Assembly (NCBI RefSeq): GCF_005937885.2
Contig: NZ_CP042176.1
Coordinates: forward strand, 7,001,501 to 7,065,500
DNA: 64,000 bases
Direction of reading: 5' to 3'
DNA from: Bradyrhizobium sp. KBS0727
GTDB taxonomy: Bacteria > Pseudomonadota > Alphaproteobacteria > Rhizobiales > Xanthobacteraceae
Below the pieces are notes generated by a model that did not search any database, was not told the origin of the DNA, and saw only the letters and a program-made list of their open reading frames with translations. Shown piece after piece: positions 51,066-60,506 of the stretch (within the stretch, counting starts at the first letter, position 1; every line of letters begins with the position of its first letter). Position numbers and translations under genes: made by a program.

Positions 51066-51881
51066 GTGCCGTTCCGGCTGATCCTGGCCGAGATTTGCCT
51101 TGGGATGACGTTGGCGCTTGTTTTTGCCGCCGGTGTACCGGCGCTCGCGCAGGCCGGAGAATGTCCGACCTCGGCGTCGGAGATCGCCACCGACCGGCCG
51201 GATGTCACGAACTCGAGCCTCGTCGTTCCCGTCGGCAGCCTGCAGGGCGAAAACGGCATCAACACAACGCGGCGCGGCATGGACAAGACGTTCGACGGCA
51301 CCAACAGCCGGCTCAGGCTCGGCATCGCGCCCTGCCTCGAGATTCTGGTCGACGTGCCTGACTATGTCGGCCGCCTGAAGGGTAATGCCGACTCTGGCTT
51401 CGGCAATGTGGCGCCGGCCATCAAATGGCAGTTCGGCTCGCTTCCGGAACCCTGGAATCTATCGGTGACGGCGGGAGCCGGATTGCCGACCGGCTCGCCG
51501 AAAATCGCCGGCCCCGGTCTGCAGCCTTACCTGCAATTTCCGTGGTCGTATGAGATCGGCGGCGGCTGGGGGACCAGCGGCATGGTGACGACGTTGTTCT
51601 TCCCGTCCGGTCTTGCCAACAGGCAGACCACAGAGGCGACATTCGTCCTCGAAAAGAAGGTCACCGAGCGTGCGTCGCTGTTCGTCGAATATGTCGGCGA
51701 TTATCCCTCGCGCGGAAGCAGCGCGCAGCTGTTCAATACCGGCGGCGGATATCTCCTGACCAAGACCCAGCAGATCGACTTCCACCTCGCATTCGGCCTC
51801 AACCGGAATTCGCCGAACTACATCATCGGCCTCGGCTATTCATTCCGGTTCGACGATCTGTTTCGCACGTCGGTGCGGTAA
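51066..51881 (+). CDS. outer membrane protein of the MetA-pathway/transporter type
   Basis: The 271-residue product has a signal peptide (ILAEICLGMTLALVFAAGVPALAQ) and a beta-barrel of the family named for the meta-pathway of phenol degradation (SEIATDRPDVTNSSLVVP, NSRLRLGIAPCLEILVDVPD, IIGLGYSFRF near the C terminus). GTG 51066 is the preferred start because GGAGG at 51052-51056 is nine bases away; ATG 51057 touches it directly. Function is unknown; it may be a channel for hydrophobic compounds. Confidence 0.78.
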   Translation: MPFRLILAEICLGMTLALVFAAGVPALAQAGECPTSASEIATDRPDVTNSSLVVPVGSLQGENGINTTRRGMDKTFDGTNSRLRLGIAPCLEILVDVPDYVGRLKGNADSGFGNVAPAIKWQFGSLPEPWNLSVTAGAGLPTGSPKIAGPGLQPYLQFPWSYEIGGGWGTSGMVTTLFFPSGLANRQTTEATFVLEKKVTERASLFVEYVGDYPSRGSSAQLFNTGGGYLLTKTQQIDFHLAFGLNRNSPNYIIGLGYSFRFDDLFRTSVR

Positions 51882-51916
51882 TCCCTCGATAAGTTCAACC
51901 GACCGCAGCGAGCCTC

Positions 51917-51993
51917 GTAGCCCGGATGAGCGCAGCGACATCCGGGAACACGCTCACGTCGCCCCCGGATATCGCTGCGCTCATCCGGGTTAC
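51917..51993. repeat. GTAGCCCGGATGAG palindrome, second copy
   Basis: The arms GTAGCCCGGATGAGCGCAGC and GCTGCGCTCATCCGGGTTAC flank a 37-base centre. It is related to the copy at 19281-19356. It lies between the ends of two convergent genes. Confidence 0.78.
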
Positions 51994-52014
51994 ATAGATC
52001 ATCGACGAATGATT

Positions 52015-53646
52015 TCATCCCACCGGCTGGAACGACTCCGCTTGCGCCATCGCCCAGGCATCGCGGAAGCGCGGATCCTCGGTGCCTTCGAGCAATTCGC
52101 CGGGCCGCAGCGACGGGTAGAGCTGCGCGAAAGAGTGGACGTCCGTGGTCGAACTCCGCTGCGAAAAATGAATCGGCCGGATATCCCGGGGATGATCGAG
52201 GCCCGCGGCGGCGAGCAGTTCGGTCAGCGCATGCAGCGTCGCGTGGTGATAGTTATAGACCCGCTCGACCTTGTGCGGCACCACCAGCGCGCGATTGCGC
52301 GAGGGGTCCTGGGTCGTAACACCGGTCGGGCAACGATCGGTATGGCAACTCAGCGACTGGATACAGCCCAGCGCGAACATGAACCCGCGCGCCGAATTGC
52401 ACCAGTCGGCGCCGATCGCCATCGCCCGCGCAATATCGAAGGCGGTCGCGATCTTGCCGGCGGCGCCGATCTTGATGCGGTCCCGCGCATTGATGCCGAT
52501 AAGCGCATTGTGAACGAAATTGACACCCTCACGCATCGGCATGCCCAGATGGTCCATGAACTCCAGCGGCGCAGCACCGGTGCCGCCTTCATTGCCGTCG
52601 ATGACGATGAAGTCGGGGTAGATCCCGGTTTGCAGCATCGCCTTGCAGATCGCCAGGAATTCCCAGGGATGACCGATACACATCTTGAAGCCGGCAGGCT
52701 TGCCGCCGGACAACCTTCGCATCTCGCCGATAAAGGCCATCATCTGCAACGGTGTCGAGAACGCCCGGTGATAGGCCGGAGAGATGCAATCCTCGCCCAT
52801 GGCAACGCCCCGGATTTTGGAAATCTCCTCCGAGACCTTGGCCGCCGGCAGCACGCCGCCATGACCGGGCTTGGCGCCCTGGCTGATCTTGAGCTCGACC
52901 ATCTTGATCTGATCGTCGGTCGCGACCCGCGCGAACTCATCCGGATTGAACGTTCCGTCGCGGTTGCGGCAACCGAAATAGCCGGAGCCAATCTCCCAAA
53001 TGATGTCACCGCCATTCTCGCGATGATAGGGGCTGACGCCGCCCTCACCGGTGTCGTGCGCGAAGCCGCCCTTCTTGGCGCCTGCATTCAGCGCGCGCAC
53101 CGCATTGGGGCTGAGCGCACCGAAGCTCATCGCCGAGATATTGAACACCGACGCCGAGTATGGCCTGGTGCAATCGGGGCCGCCGATGGTGATGCGGAAT
53201 TGCTCCTCGGCACGCGGCTTCGGCGCCACCGAATGGTGCATCCACTCATAGCCCTCGCGGTAGACATCCTCCTGGGTGCCGAATGGCCGCTTGTCGAGCA
53301 CCATCTTGGCGCGCTGATAGACGAGCGCGCGGGTGTCGCGGCTGAACGGCATGCCGTCCTTTTCGCTCTCGAAGAAATACTGCCGCATCTCGGGCCGGAT
53401 TTCTTCGAGCAAAAAACGGATATGCGCCGAGATCGGATAGTTGCGCAGAACGGCGTGGCCCTTCTGCGTCAGGTCGCGAAGGCCGAGAAGCGTCAGCGCG
53501 GCGAAGATGATCACCGGGATCAGCACGACTTCCCATATCTTCGGGTTATGGTCGAAAATCCCGATCCCGAGCAGCAATGCCGTGACGACGGCGCAGATCG
53601 TCAGCACGATGAAGCGTGGCGAGAACGGAAGCAGCAGCGTTTCCAT
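52015..53646 (-). CDS. membrane-anchored FMN-binding glutamate-synthase-like protein
   Basis: The 543-residue product has two N-terminal helices (IVLTICAVVTALLLGIGIF and IWEVVLIPVIIFAALTLLGL) and then a glutamate-synthase central/FMN domain: NISAMSFGALSPNAVRAL, SQGAKPGHGGVLPAAKV, VIDGNEGGTGAAPLEF and the Fe-S Cys pattern CIQSLSCHTDRCPTG. It lacks the glutaminase domain of GltB. Such archaeal/GltB2-like proteins need separate partners for full glutamate synthase activity, none of which is nearby, so its reaction is unclear. Confidence 0.86.
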   Translation of the reverse strand: METLLLPFSPRFIVLTICAVVTALLLGIGIFDHNPKIWEVVLIPVIIFAALTLLGLRDLTQKGHAVLRNYPISAHIRFLLEEIRPEMRQYFFESEKDGMPFSRDTRALVYQRAKMVLDKRPFGTQEDVYREGYEWMHHSVAPKPRAEEQFRITIGGPDCTRPYSASVFNISAMSFGALSPNAVRALNAGAKKGGFAHDTGEGGVSPYHRENGGDIIWEIGSGYFGCRNRDGTFNPDEFARVATDDQIKMVELKISQGAKPGHGGVLPAAKVSEEISKIRGVAMGEDCISPAYHRAFSTPLQMMAFIGEMRRLSGGKPAGFKMCIGHPWEFLAICKAMLQTGIYPDFIVIDGNEGGTGAAPLEFMDHLGMPMREGVNFVHNALIGINARDRIKIGAAGKIATAFDIARAMAIGADWCNSARGFMFALGCIQSLSCHTDRCPTGVTTQDPSRNRALVVPHKVERVYNYHHATLHALTELLAAAGLDHPRDIRPIHFSQRSSTTDVHSFAQLYPSLRPGELLEGTEDPRFRDAWAMAQAESFQPVG

Positions 53647-53826
53647 AAAATCCCTCAGCCGGATTATTGTTTGTCGATCGGTAGCTTAGTCCAATCAATC
53701 GAATAAGCACCATACGATACGCACCGGCAATCGCGGATGTGACAGCGATCGGTAAAATTTTGGAGGCCCGACTCGCCGGGAGTGCGTCGATAGGAAAGCT
53801 ATTGCAGTGCAGCGTAACGGCGCCGC

Positions 53827-54744
53827 TCAGTGACCATGCGGCCGCATCTCGTCGGGAATTCTGCCTTCCTGGAGGGCGTGCTGGGCTAGCCAGGCGTCGG
53901 TGGTCTGGATGGCGCGCTCGATATGATCTGATGTGCGCGAGAAATCGTACGGCGATCCAACCAGCGGGCACAAAGGCGGCACCACGAAATATTCGATCTC
54001 GGGTCCGAGGCTTTCCAGCTCGCTGACCAGCTGGCGCGCGATCAGCAGCGTCAACGCATGCAGTGCATTCGCAACCGCGCCGACCGGCGGCGTCTGCGTC
54101 GCACAGGCGTGCCCGGTCGGCAGGATGATCAGGCGCCTGGCACCCTTCTTCACGGCAACCTGGATCGGCGTGTTGCTGGAGATGGCGCCATCGGCGAGGT
54201 AGTGATCCCGGTAATGGACCGGCGCGAACGCGCCGGGGATCGCAGTGGAGGCGACGATCGCCTCCGCGATCGGCCCTTCCGACAACACCACGCTGTCGCC
54301 GGAGACGATATCGGTCGTGACGATATGCAGCGGCAGTTTGGCATCCTGCAGATTGCGATAGGGGATATGATCCTCGATCAGCTTGCGGATGCCGTCATGG
54401 GGAATGAGGAAATCGCGGCGCCACAGAAAACTCAGCACCGTGCGCCAGCTCATTGGAAAGACATCCTGCCGCGTCAGTCCGCGCCAGATGGTCTGCAGTC
54501 TCTCCACCCCTTTGAGGGTCGGGTCGCCGGCGTAGAACGCGCCGTTCAAGGCTCCGACACTGGAGCCGACCACCATGTCCGCGCTAATGCCGTGGGCTGC
54601 GAGAGAATGCAGCATCCCGACCTGAATGGCGCCGAAGCTGCCGCCGCCGGCGAACACAAAGGCGGTCTTCGCTCGCCCGATCTCATCGCGTACCGCCACA
54701 GCGCACTCGCTCCCCGATGTCGCCGCGTCGGCAAGGTGCCGCAC
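53827..54744 (-). CDS. patatin-like phospholipase
   Basis: The 305-residue enzyme has the patatin fold with oxyanion loop (FVFAGGGSFGAIQVGML), nucleophile elbow (MVVGSSVGALNGAFYAG) and catalytic Asp (YLADGAISSNTPIQV). It should cleave acyl esters of phospholipids or similar lipids. No signal peptide is seen, so it is cytoplasmic or membrane-associated, close to the RssA/YchK group. It is a single gene. Confidence 0.88.
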   Translation of the reverse strand: MRHLADAATSGSECAVAVRDEIGRAKTAFVFAGGGSFGAIQVGMLHSLAAHGISADMVVGSSVGALNGAFYAGDPTLKGVERLQTIWRGLTRQDVFPMSWRTVLSFLWRRDFLIPHDGIRKLIEDHIPYRNLQDAKLPLHIVTTDIVSGDSVVLSEGPIAEAIVASTAIPGAFAPVHYRDHYLADGAISSNTPIQVAVKKGARRLIILPTGHACATQTPPVGAVANALHALTLLIARQLVSELESLGPEIEYFVVPPLCPLVGSPYDFSRTSDHIERAIQTTDAWLAQHALQEGRIPDEMRPHGH

Positions 54745-54798
54745 GGCGTTCGGAAAGTCTATAACAGCGCGTGAGCGGAGAAAGCTACTAACCGCGAC

Positions 54799-54902
54799 GT
54801 CATTCCGGGATGGTCCGTAGGACCAGACCTCAGGGGTGCAATTGCACCCCGGGGAATCTCGAGATTCCGGGTTCGATGCTCCGCATCGCCCCGGAATGAC
54901 TG
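54799..54902. repeat. ATTCCGGG...CCCGGAAT type repeat, third copy
   Basis: The outer arms GTCATTCCGGG and CCCCGGAATGAC enclose smaller palindromes (GGTCCGTAGGACC, GGGTGCAATTGCACCCC, AATCTCGAGATT). It lies between the start of the patatin gene and the stop of the ferredoxin reductase gene and is related to the repeat at 4841. Confidence 0.78.
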
Positions 54903-54907
54903 GAATC

Positions 54908-55681
54908 TCAGCGCTCGACGAACGCCTTCTCGATCACGAAATGGCCGGGCTGGCTGTGGCTGCCTTCGAGGAAGCCGCGGCTTTCGAACATCTGGCGCAG
55001 CTCTTCCAGCATGCCCGGGCTGCCGCACATCATGATGCGGTCGGTCGCGATATCGAGCGGTGGCTGGTGGATATCGTTGAACAACTGGTCCGACGTGATC
55101 AGGTCGGTGATGCGGCCACGGTTGCGGAACGGCTCGCGGGTGACCGTCGGATAATACAACAACTTCTCCGACAGCAGCGGTCCGAACAGTTCATCGTCGC
55201 GGAGCTTTGCGACCAGTTCTTCGCCATAGGCGAGTTCGGATACCTGCCGGCAGCCATGAACCAGCACGATGCTCTCGTACCGCTCGTAGACGTCGGGGTC
55301 CTTGATCAGGCTCGCGAACGGCGCAAGGCCGGTGCCGGTCGACAGCAGCAGCAGCCGCTGGCCCGCAATCAGGTTGTCGGTGATCAGCGTACCGGTGGCC
55401 TTGCGGCCGACCAGGATCTCGTCGCCTTCCCTGATCTTCTGCAGCTTCGAGGTCAGCGGCCCGTCCGCGACCTTGATCGAGAAGAATTCGAGTTCCTCCT
55501 CGTGATTGGCGCTCGCCATGCTGTAGGCGCGCAGCAGCGGACGTCCCTCGACCTCGAGGCCGATCATCGCAAACTGGCCGTTCTGGAAGCGGAAGCCGGA
55601 ATCGCGGGTGGCGGTGAAGCTGAAAAGCGTATCGGTCCAATGCCGGACAGAAAGAACTTTCTCTCTATAGAACGCGCTCAT
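54908..55681 (-). CDS. fpr: ferredoxin--NADP reductase
   Basis: The 257-residue FAD enzyme moves electrons between NADPH and ferredoxin or flavodoxin. FAD binding is shown by RAYSMASANHEE, NADPH binding by STGTGLAPFASL and MMCGSPGMLEEL, and the C-terminal FVIEKAFVER is typical of bacterial-subclass Fpr proteins. Length and layout match that class. It is transcribed away from the ATP-grasp gene. Confidence 0.93.
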   Translation of the reverse strand: MSAFYREKVLSVRHWTDTLFSFTATRDSGFRFQNGQFAMIGLEVEGRPLLRAYSMASANHEEELEFFSIKVADGPLTSKLQKIREGDEILVGRKATGTLITDNLIAGQRLLLLSTGTGLAPFASLIKDPDVYERYESIVLVHGCRQVSELAYGEELVAKLRDDELFGPLLSEKLLYYPTVTREPFRNRGRITDLITSDQLFNDIHQPPLDIATDRIMMCGSPGMLEELRQMFESRGFLEGSHSQPGHFVIEKAFVER

Positions 55682-55996
55682 GTGTTTTCGTTTTTCCTGA
55701 CGTCTTGGAGTAGAACGTTTCGGTTTTTCGGGTCACAAAATGCGAAAAACCCCCGAAATCATTGGCGATTTGACGTGTGCATTGCGCCAATCATGCAGAT
55801 AGTCAAGATGCATTGACGCGCAATTGAGAACTCCGCATGGCAGTCGGTTTATTTTTAGAAAGGTTCAATCGGGGTCTGTTAACGCTACCGGCGCACACGC
55901 AATTAACTTGCTGAAATCGTCGGCGATCTGGCAATAAATTACCTCCAAAAAGCACTTGGAAAATAGCACTTGGATGGCAGAGCGGGAAAATCAGGC
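55682..55996. other. 315-base divergent intergenic region
   Basis: The gap is clearly more A/T-rich than its surroundings and must hold the fpr and ATP-grasp promoters. AGCACTTGG occurs twice, 14 bases apart, at about 55951 and 55965, just before the ATP-grasp start. No gene or RNA is recognised. Confidence 0.45.
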
Positions 55997-56959
55997 ATGA
56001 TCAACGGCGAACGCGCTTTCGTAGGCGCCGTCAGAAAATACTGCGCCAGCCACGGCATCGAAGTCGAACTGAGAGCTCAGGGCTGGCTCATTGTCATGAC
56101 GCGCGGGTCAAAGCGGCGCTTCGCCTTTGGATATGACCTTGGACTCAACAGCGCGGTCGCCCATCGCATCGCGAACGATAAGGCCGCGACCGCGGACGTT
56201 CTGGAAATCTGCGGCATCCCGTGCGTGCCGCACACCGCGTTCCTGAGCCCGAGGATGTACAAGTACATAACGCCGGCCGGAGCGTGGACGGCGATGCTCG
56301 ATCTGCTGCAGCAGAATCCGGAAGGCATTGTCGTCAAGCCCAACGAAGGCACCGGCGGAATTTCCGTCTTCAAGGTCCGGACCGAACCGGAACTTGAAGT
56401 CGCGGCGAACGAGATTTTCTCCTCCGAAAGAAGTCTCGCCATTTCGCCTTACGTGGATATCGAGGATGAAGTCCGGGTCATCCTGATCGACTATCGGCCG
56501 ATCGTCGTTTTCAGCAAGAACCGGCTGTCGGTCATTGGCGACGGCACGCGCTCCGTTCTGGAATTGGCGATCGCAACGATCCCCGCCGAACGACTATCGA
56601 AGGTCTTGTCGGGGCTATCAGGCGAAATCAGCAAGGCCTCGCTCGATGAAGTCCCGCCCGCGGGCCGGCGCCACGCGCTGAACTGGCGTCACAATCTCGG
56701 CGCGGGAGCGCAAGCCGTCGTTCTCGCGCACGATGAAGCGCGGGCCGCCGCCTGCATTGCGATTGCCGTGGCGGCGGCGCGATCGATCGAAATGCGGTTC
56801 GGCTCGATCGATGTGGTCCGCGTCAACGGTCGCTGGAAAGTCCTGGAAATCAATTCGGGCGTGATGATGGAAGCGCTGAACCAGTCCCATCCGGAACTGG
56901 TCGACGCAGCCTACGCTGCGGCGCTGGACACGATCTTCGGCTCGAACGCCGGGCAATAA
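55997..56959 (+). CDS. ATP-grasp ligase of unknown substrate
   Basis: The 320-residue product has an ATP-grasp fold akin to RimK/cyanophycin-synthetase ligases. NDKAATADVLEICGIPCVPH begins the pre-ATP domain, VVKPNEGTGGISVFKV is the ATP-binding loop, and IDVVRVNGRWKVLEINSGVM carries the metal-binding Glu/Asn pair. It should join a carboxylate to an amine or thiol via acyl phosphate. No partner enzyme is adjacent, so the substrate is unknown. ATG 55997 matches the folded start better than the in-frame ATG at 55970. Confidence 0.78.
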   Translation: MINGERAFVGAVRKYCASHGIEVELRAQGWLIVMTRGSKRRFAFGYDLGLNSAVAHRIANDKAATADVLEICGIPCVPHTAFLSPRMYKYITPAGAWTAMLDLLQQNPEGIVVKPNEGTGGISVFKVRTEPELEVAANEIFSSERSLAISPYVDIEDEVRVILIDYRPIVVFSKNRLSVIGDGTRSVLELAIATIPAERLSKVLSGLSGEISKASLDEVPPAGRRHALNWRHNLGAGAQAVVLAHDEARAAACIAIAVAAARSIEMRFGSIDVVRVNGRWKVLEINSGVMMEALNQSHPELVDAAYAAALDTIFGSNAGQ

Positions 56960-56962
56960 AAC

Positions 56963-56994
56963 GGCGGGCCTGGGTCGCGCCCAAGCCCGCCTTT
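56963..56994. terminator. bidirectional terminator hairpin
   Basis: GGCGGGCCTGGG (56963-56974) pairs with CCCAAGCCCGCC (56980-56991) with one mismatch. TTT follows on the plus strand, and GTTTTA on the minus strand. It sits three bases after the ATP-grasp stop and before the stop of the convergent binding-protein gene. Confidence 0.75.
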
Positions 56995-57016
56995 GCACCT
57001 TCACCACGTTGTTCGG

Positions 57017-57970
57017 CTAGTTACTCGTCCCTTGCGTGTCGTCGAGCACCTTGAAGGCCTCCTCGAGCTGCGGCGAGATCGCGACGTTGAGCTTCTCGCC
57101 GGTCGGCAGCCGCGCGACGAACCACTTGTTGTAGAGCGGAATCAGGTCGCGGTTCGAACCGAGCTTGCGGAAGGTGCGCTCGACCACCGCCGCCAGTTGC
57201 GGCTCGCCCTTGCGAAACATGATGCCGTAGGGATCGTAGGACAGATATTCGCCCGTTACCTTGAACTTATCCTGGGACTTGTGCCGCGCGATCAGGCCGT
57301 AGAGCAGGATGTCGTCGGTCGCGAACGCGTCGGCCTTGCCGTCCACCAGCATCTGATAGGATTGCTCATGGTCGGGCGCCGCCACGATATTGAGGCCGAG
57401 CGCGAACTTCTTGTCGACATTATGCATCGCCTGCTCGTTGGTGGTGCCTTTCGTCACCACCACGGTCTTGCCCTTCAGGTCCGCCGGCGCCGAGATCGTC
57501 GAGGCCTTTGGCACCATCAACTTGGTGCCGGCCACGAACATCAAGGGCGAGAACGCCACTAGCTTGGCGCGTTCGGCATTGGCGGTGGTTGAGCCGCATT
57601 CGAGATCGATCTTGTTCTGCGTCACCGCCGGAATGCGATCGTCCGAGGTGACCTTGACGTATTCGATCTTGAGGTTGGGGTCATCGACCTCGATCCCGAT
57701 CTCCTCGACCACCGCCTCGCAGAGTTCGAGGCTGTAGCCGATCGGCCGGTTCGACTGATCGAGGAACGAGAACGGCGGCGAACTCTCGCGAAAGCCGAGC
57801 CGCACGACATGGGTCTTCTTGATGTTGGCGAGCGTGGGGCTAAGCCCCTCGTTGCCATCGGTCTGGGCTGACGCTCCCGTTGCCAGCAGACAGGCTGCCA
57901 GCAGCAGGCCGCTTACCCCTATCGGCCTGCCAAGTGTTCTGCTTATCGGTTTCCTTGGGGACTGATGCAT
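57017..57970 (-). CDS. amino-acid ABC-type substrate-binding protein
   Basis: The 317-residue periplasmic protein starts at ATG 57970 (GGGAGAG upstream). A signal peptide (VSGLLLAACLLATGASAQ) precedes an SBP_bac_3 domain with the polar-amino-acid pattern: VRLGFRESSPPFSFLDQSNR, PIGYSLELCEAVVEEIG, and TKGTTNEQAMHNV. The closest known type is the glutamate/aspartate binding protein GltI. No ABC permease or ATPase is nearby; instead a DctA-type symporter gene ends 11 bases upstream on the same strand, an unusual pairing. Confidence 0.88.
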   Translation of the reverse strand: MHQSPRKPISRTLGRPIGVSGLLLAACLLATGASAQTDGNEGLSPTLANIKKTHVVRLGFRESSPPFSFLDQSNRPIGYSLELCEAVVEEIGIEVDDPNLKIEYVKVTSDDRIPAVTQNKIDLECGSTTANAERAKLVAFSPLMFVAGTKLMVPKASTISAPADLKGKTVVVTKGTTNEQAMHNVDKKFALGLNIVAAPDHEQSYQMLVDGKADAFATDDILLYGLIARHKSQDKFKVTGEYLSYDPYGIMFRKGEPQLAAVVERTFRKLGSNRDLIPLYNKWFVARLPTGEKLNVAISPQLEEAFKVLDDTQGTSN

Positions 57971-57981
57971 GCATCTCTCCC

Positions 57982-59271
57982 TCAATGCGCCGGCACGGCG
58001 TCACCGGCGATGGCATCGGACGGCACGGCTTCATCGGGCCCAAGCTCGTGCTCGGCCTTCAGTTCGCCCTCCCACTTCGCGACCACCGAGGTCGCCAGCG
58101 AGTTGCCGATCACGTTGGTGGCGCTGCGTCCCATGTCGAGGAACGTATCGATACCCATGATCATCAGCAGGCCGGCCTCGGGAATCCCGAACTGGCTGAG
58201 CGTCGAGGCGATCACGACGAGGGAGGCGCGCGGCACGCCGGCGACGCCCTTCGAGGTGATCATCAGCGTCGCCAGCATCGCGAGCTGGGTGCCGAGCGGC
58301 ATGTCGATATGGTAGGTCTGCGCGATGAAGATACTCGCGAAGGTGCAGTACATCATCGTGCCGTCGAGATTGAACGAGTAGCCGAGCGGCAGCACGAAGG
58401 CGGAAATCCGCGACGAGGCGCCGAACTTGTTGAGGCCTTCCAGCGTCTTCGGATAGGCGGCTTCGGACGAGGCCGTCGAGAACGCGATCATCAACGGCTC
58501 GCGGATCAGCCGCAGCAGGTGGCTGTATCTCGGCCCGATCACGACGAAGCCGACCACGACCAGGATGGCCCACAGGATCATCAGCGAGAGATAGAAGCCG
58601 CCCATGAACACGATCAGCTTCCACAACACGCCGAGGCCGTTCTTCGACACCGTCGCCATAATCGCAGCCCACACCGCCACCGGCGCGAACAGCATCACAT
58701 AGCCGGTCACTTTCAGCATGATATGGGCGAGATCGTCGATCAGCGACATGATCGGCTTCGACCGCTCCGGCATGGCGCCGAGCGCGACGGCGAAGAACAC
58801 CGCGAATACCACGATCTGCAGGATTTCGTTCTGCGCCATCGCGTCCGCGATCGAGGTCGGGATCAGATGGGTCAGGAACTTCTCGATCGAGAAGGCCGAT
58901 ACCGGCAGGCCGGTCGACTGCGCCTTGTCGGGCAGCGTACCGGGGAAGTTGGCGCCCGGCTGCAGCAGGTTGACCATCACGAGGCCGAGCAGCAGCGAAA
59001 CAAAGGAGGCGCTGACGAACCAGCCCATGGTCTTGGCGAAGATACGGCCCAGCTTGGCACCGGAGCCCATGTGCGCGATACCGCCGACCAGGGTGGCGAA
59101 CACCAGCGGCGCGATGATCATCTTGATCAGGCGCAGGAACAGCATGGCGATCAGGTTTACGTCGGCCGCGATTTCGACCCGGCTGTCGGGCAGATAGTTG
59201 AAAACCAATGTTCCCATCACGATGCCGAGCGCCATCGCGATCAGAATGAACTGCGTAAACCTGCTGGACAT
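57982..59271 (-). CDS. dicarboxylate/amino acid:cation symporter
   Basis: The 429-residue inner-membrane carrier belongs to the DctA/GltP (DAACS) family. The start ATG 59271 gives the usual N terminus (FTQFILIAMALGIVMGTLVF). Hallmarks are FSTASSEAAYPKTLEGL with the serine-rich hairpin motif, LGYSFNLDGTMMY, SKGVAGVPRASLVVIASTL and DTFLDMGRSATNVIGNSLA. It imports C4-dicarboxylates or Glu/Asp with H+ or Na+. It forms an operon with the downstream amino-acid binding protein. Confidence 0.91.
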   Translation of the reverse strand: MSSRFTQFILIAMALGIVMGTLVFNYLPDSRVEIAADVNLIAMLFLRLIKMIIAPLVFATLVGGIAHMGSGAKLGRIFAKTMGWFVSASFVSLLLGLVMVNLLQPGANFPGTLPDKAQSTGLPVSAFSIEKFLTHLIPTSIADAMAQNEILQIVVFAVFFAVALGAMPERSKPIMSLIDDLAHIMLKVTGYVMLFAPVAVWAAIMATVSKNGLGVLWKLIVFMGGFYLSLMILWAILVVVGFVVIGPRYSHLLRLIREPLMIAFSTASSEAAYPKTLEGLNKFGASSRISAFVLPLGYSFNLDGTMMYCTFASIFIAQTYHIDMPLGTQLAMLATLMITSKGVAGVPRASLVVIASTLSQFGIPEAGLLMIMGIDTFLDMGRSATNVIGNSLATSVVAKWEGELKAEHELGPDEAVPSDAIAGDAVPAH

Positions 59272-59493
59272 TTTCTCACCCCCGTAAGTTCCGGCGGGCG
59301 GGAGTTTGGCAGATTCCGCAACCGACGCAACACCGTCGCGACGATCGGCGCACTTGCCACAATGTTCCCGTTGTGAAATGCGCGCGCCCCGACTAGCGTT
59401 CAATGCAGCGCACAATCTGTGCAATGGCCGCCTCGGGCGCAGTCAATTGCAGCCGGAAACGCCAGAACAACAATCACTCGAGGGGAGAACACC

Positions 59494-60495
59494 ATGAACG
59501 ACACCGTCAATCGTCAGATCCTGCTGGTCGAAAAGCCGACCGGCAAGCTTGGCCCCGAGCATTTCAAACTGGCCAAGGCCGCCGTTCCCGAGCCGAAGGA
59601 CGGCGAGGTGCTGGTGCGGACGCGCTACATTTCGCTCGATGCCGCCAACCGGGCCTGGATGCATGGCGCCACCTACCGCGCCGCGGTGGAGGCCAATACG
59701 GTGATGGCCGGCGGCGGCATCGCTGAGGTCGTGTCCTCGAAAGCACCGGGGCTTGCACCGGGCGATATCGTGTTCGGCGATACCGGCTGGCAGGATTATG
59801 CCGCCGTTCCCGCCAAGCACTTGACCAAGATGCCCAGGATAGAGCCGATGACGCATCTGCTCAGCGTCTACGGCATCGCCGGCCTGACCGCCTATTTCGG
59901 GCTGCTCCATGTCGGCAAGCCGAAAGCCGGCGAAACCGTCGTGGTCTCGGCCGCGGCCGGCTCGGTCGGATCGATCGTCGGGCAAATTGCAAAGATCAAG
60001 GGCTGTCATGTCGTCGGCATCGCCGGCGGCAAGGACAAATGCCACTGGCTGACGTCCGAACTCGGTTTTGACGCCGCCGTCGATTACAAGGACGGTGCGA
60101 CCTTCAAGGCGCTGCGGGCTGCGGCGCCCAAGGGCATCGACGTCTATTTCGACAATGTCGGCGGCGACATCCTCGAGGCCTGCCTTTCGCTGATGAACAA
60201 CCGCGGCCGCATCGCCTGCTGCGGCGCGATCTCGCAATATGACGGCGTGCCGTCGGCCACCGGCCCGCGCGGCGTGCCCGGCCTGATCGTGGTGAAGCGC
60301 CTGATCATGCAGGGCTTCATCGTGATGGACTACATGGACCAGCGCGACGAAGCCCTGAAAGACCTGCAGTCCTGGGTCGCATCAGGCAAATTGAAGGTGC
60401 AGGAAGACGTGATCGACGGGCTCGAGAACACACCGAAAGCGCTGATCGGTCTGCTGGCCGGCGAGAACCGCGGCAAGCGGATGGTGAAGGTGTAG
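59494..60495 (+). CDS. zinc-free NADP-dependent oxidoreductase (CurA-like)
   Basis: The 333-residue medium-chain reductase starts at ATG 59494 (AGGGGAG upstream). Key patterns are GTP-type loop SVYGIAGLTAYFGLLHVGKP, the nucleotide site VVVSAAAGSVGSIVGQIAKI, and NVGGDILEACLSLMNNRGRI. No zinc-binding Cys set is present. CurA and leukotriene B4 12-hydroxydehydrogenase relatives reduce alpha,beta-unsaturated ketones and aldehydes. The gene stands alone. Confidence 0.9.
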   Translation: MNDTVNRQILLVEKPTGKLGPEHFKLAKAAVPEPKDGEVLVRTRYISLDAANRAWMHGATYRAAVEANTVMAGGGIAEVVSSKAPGLAPGDIVFGDTGWQDYAAVPAKHLTKMPRIEPMTHLLSVYGIAGLTAYFGLLHVGKPKAGETVVVSAAAGSVGSIVGQIAKIKGCHVVGIAGGKDKCHWLTSELGFDAAVDYKDGATFKALRAAAPKGIDVYFDNVGGDILEACLSLMNNRGRIACCGAISQYDGVPSATGPRGVPGLIVVKRLIMQGFIVMDYMDQRDEALKDLQSWVASGKLKVQEDVIDGLENTPKALIGLLAGENRGKRMVKV

Positions 60496-60506
60496 CTCTC
60501 GTATCC

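Noticed and set aside
57880..59376. 498-codon frame antisense to the symporter and binding-protein genes
   Set aside because: No motif, skewed composition, and two well-supported genes on the other strand.
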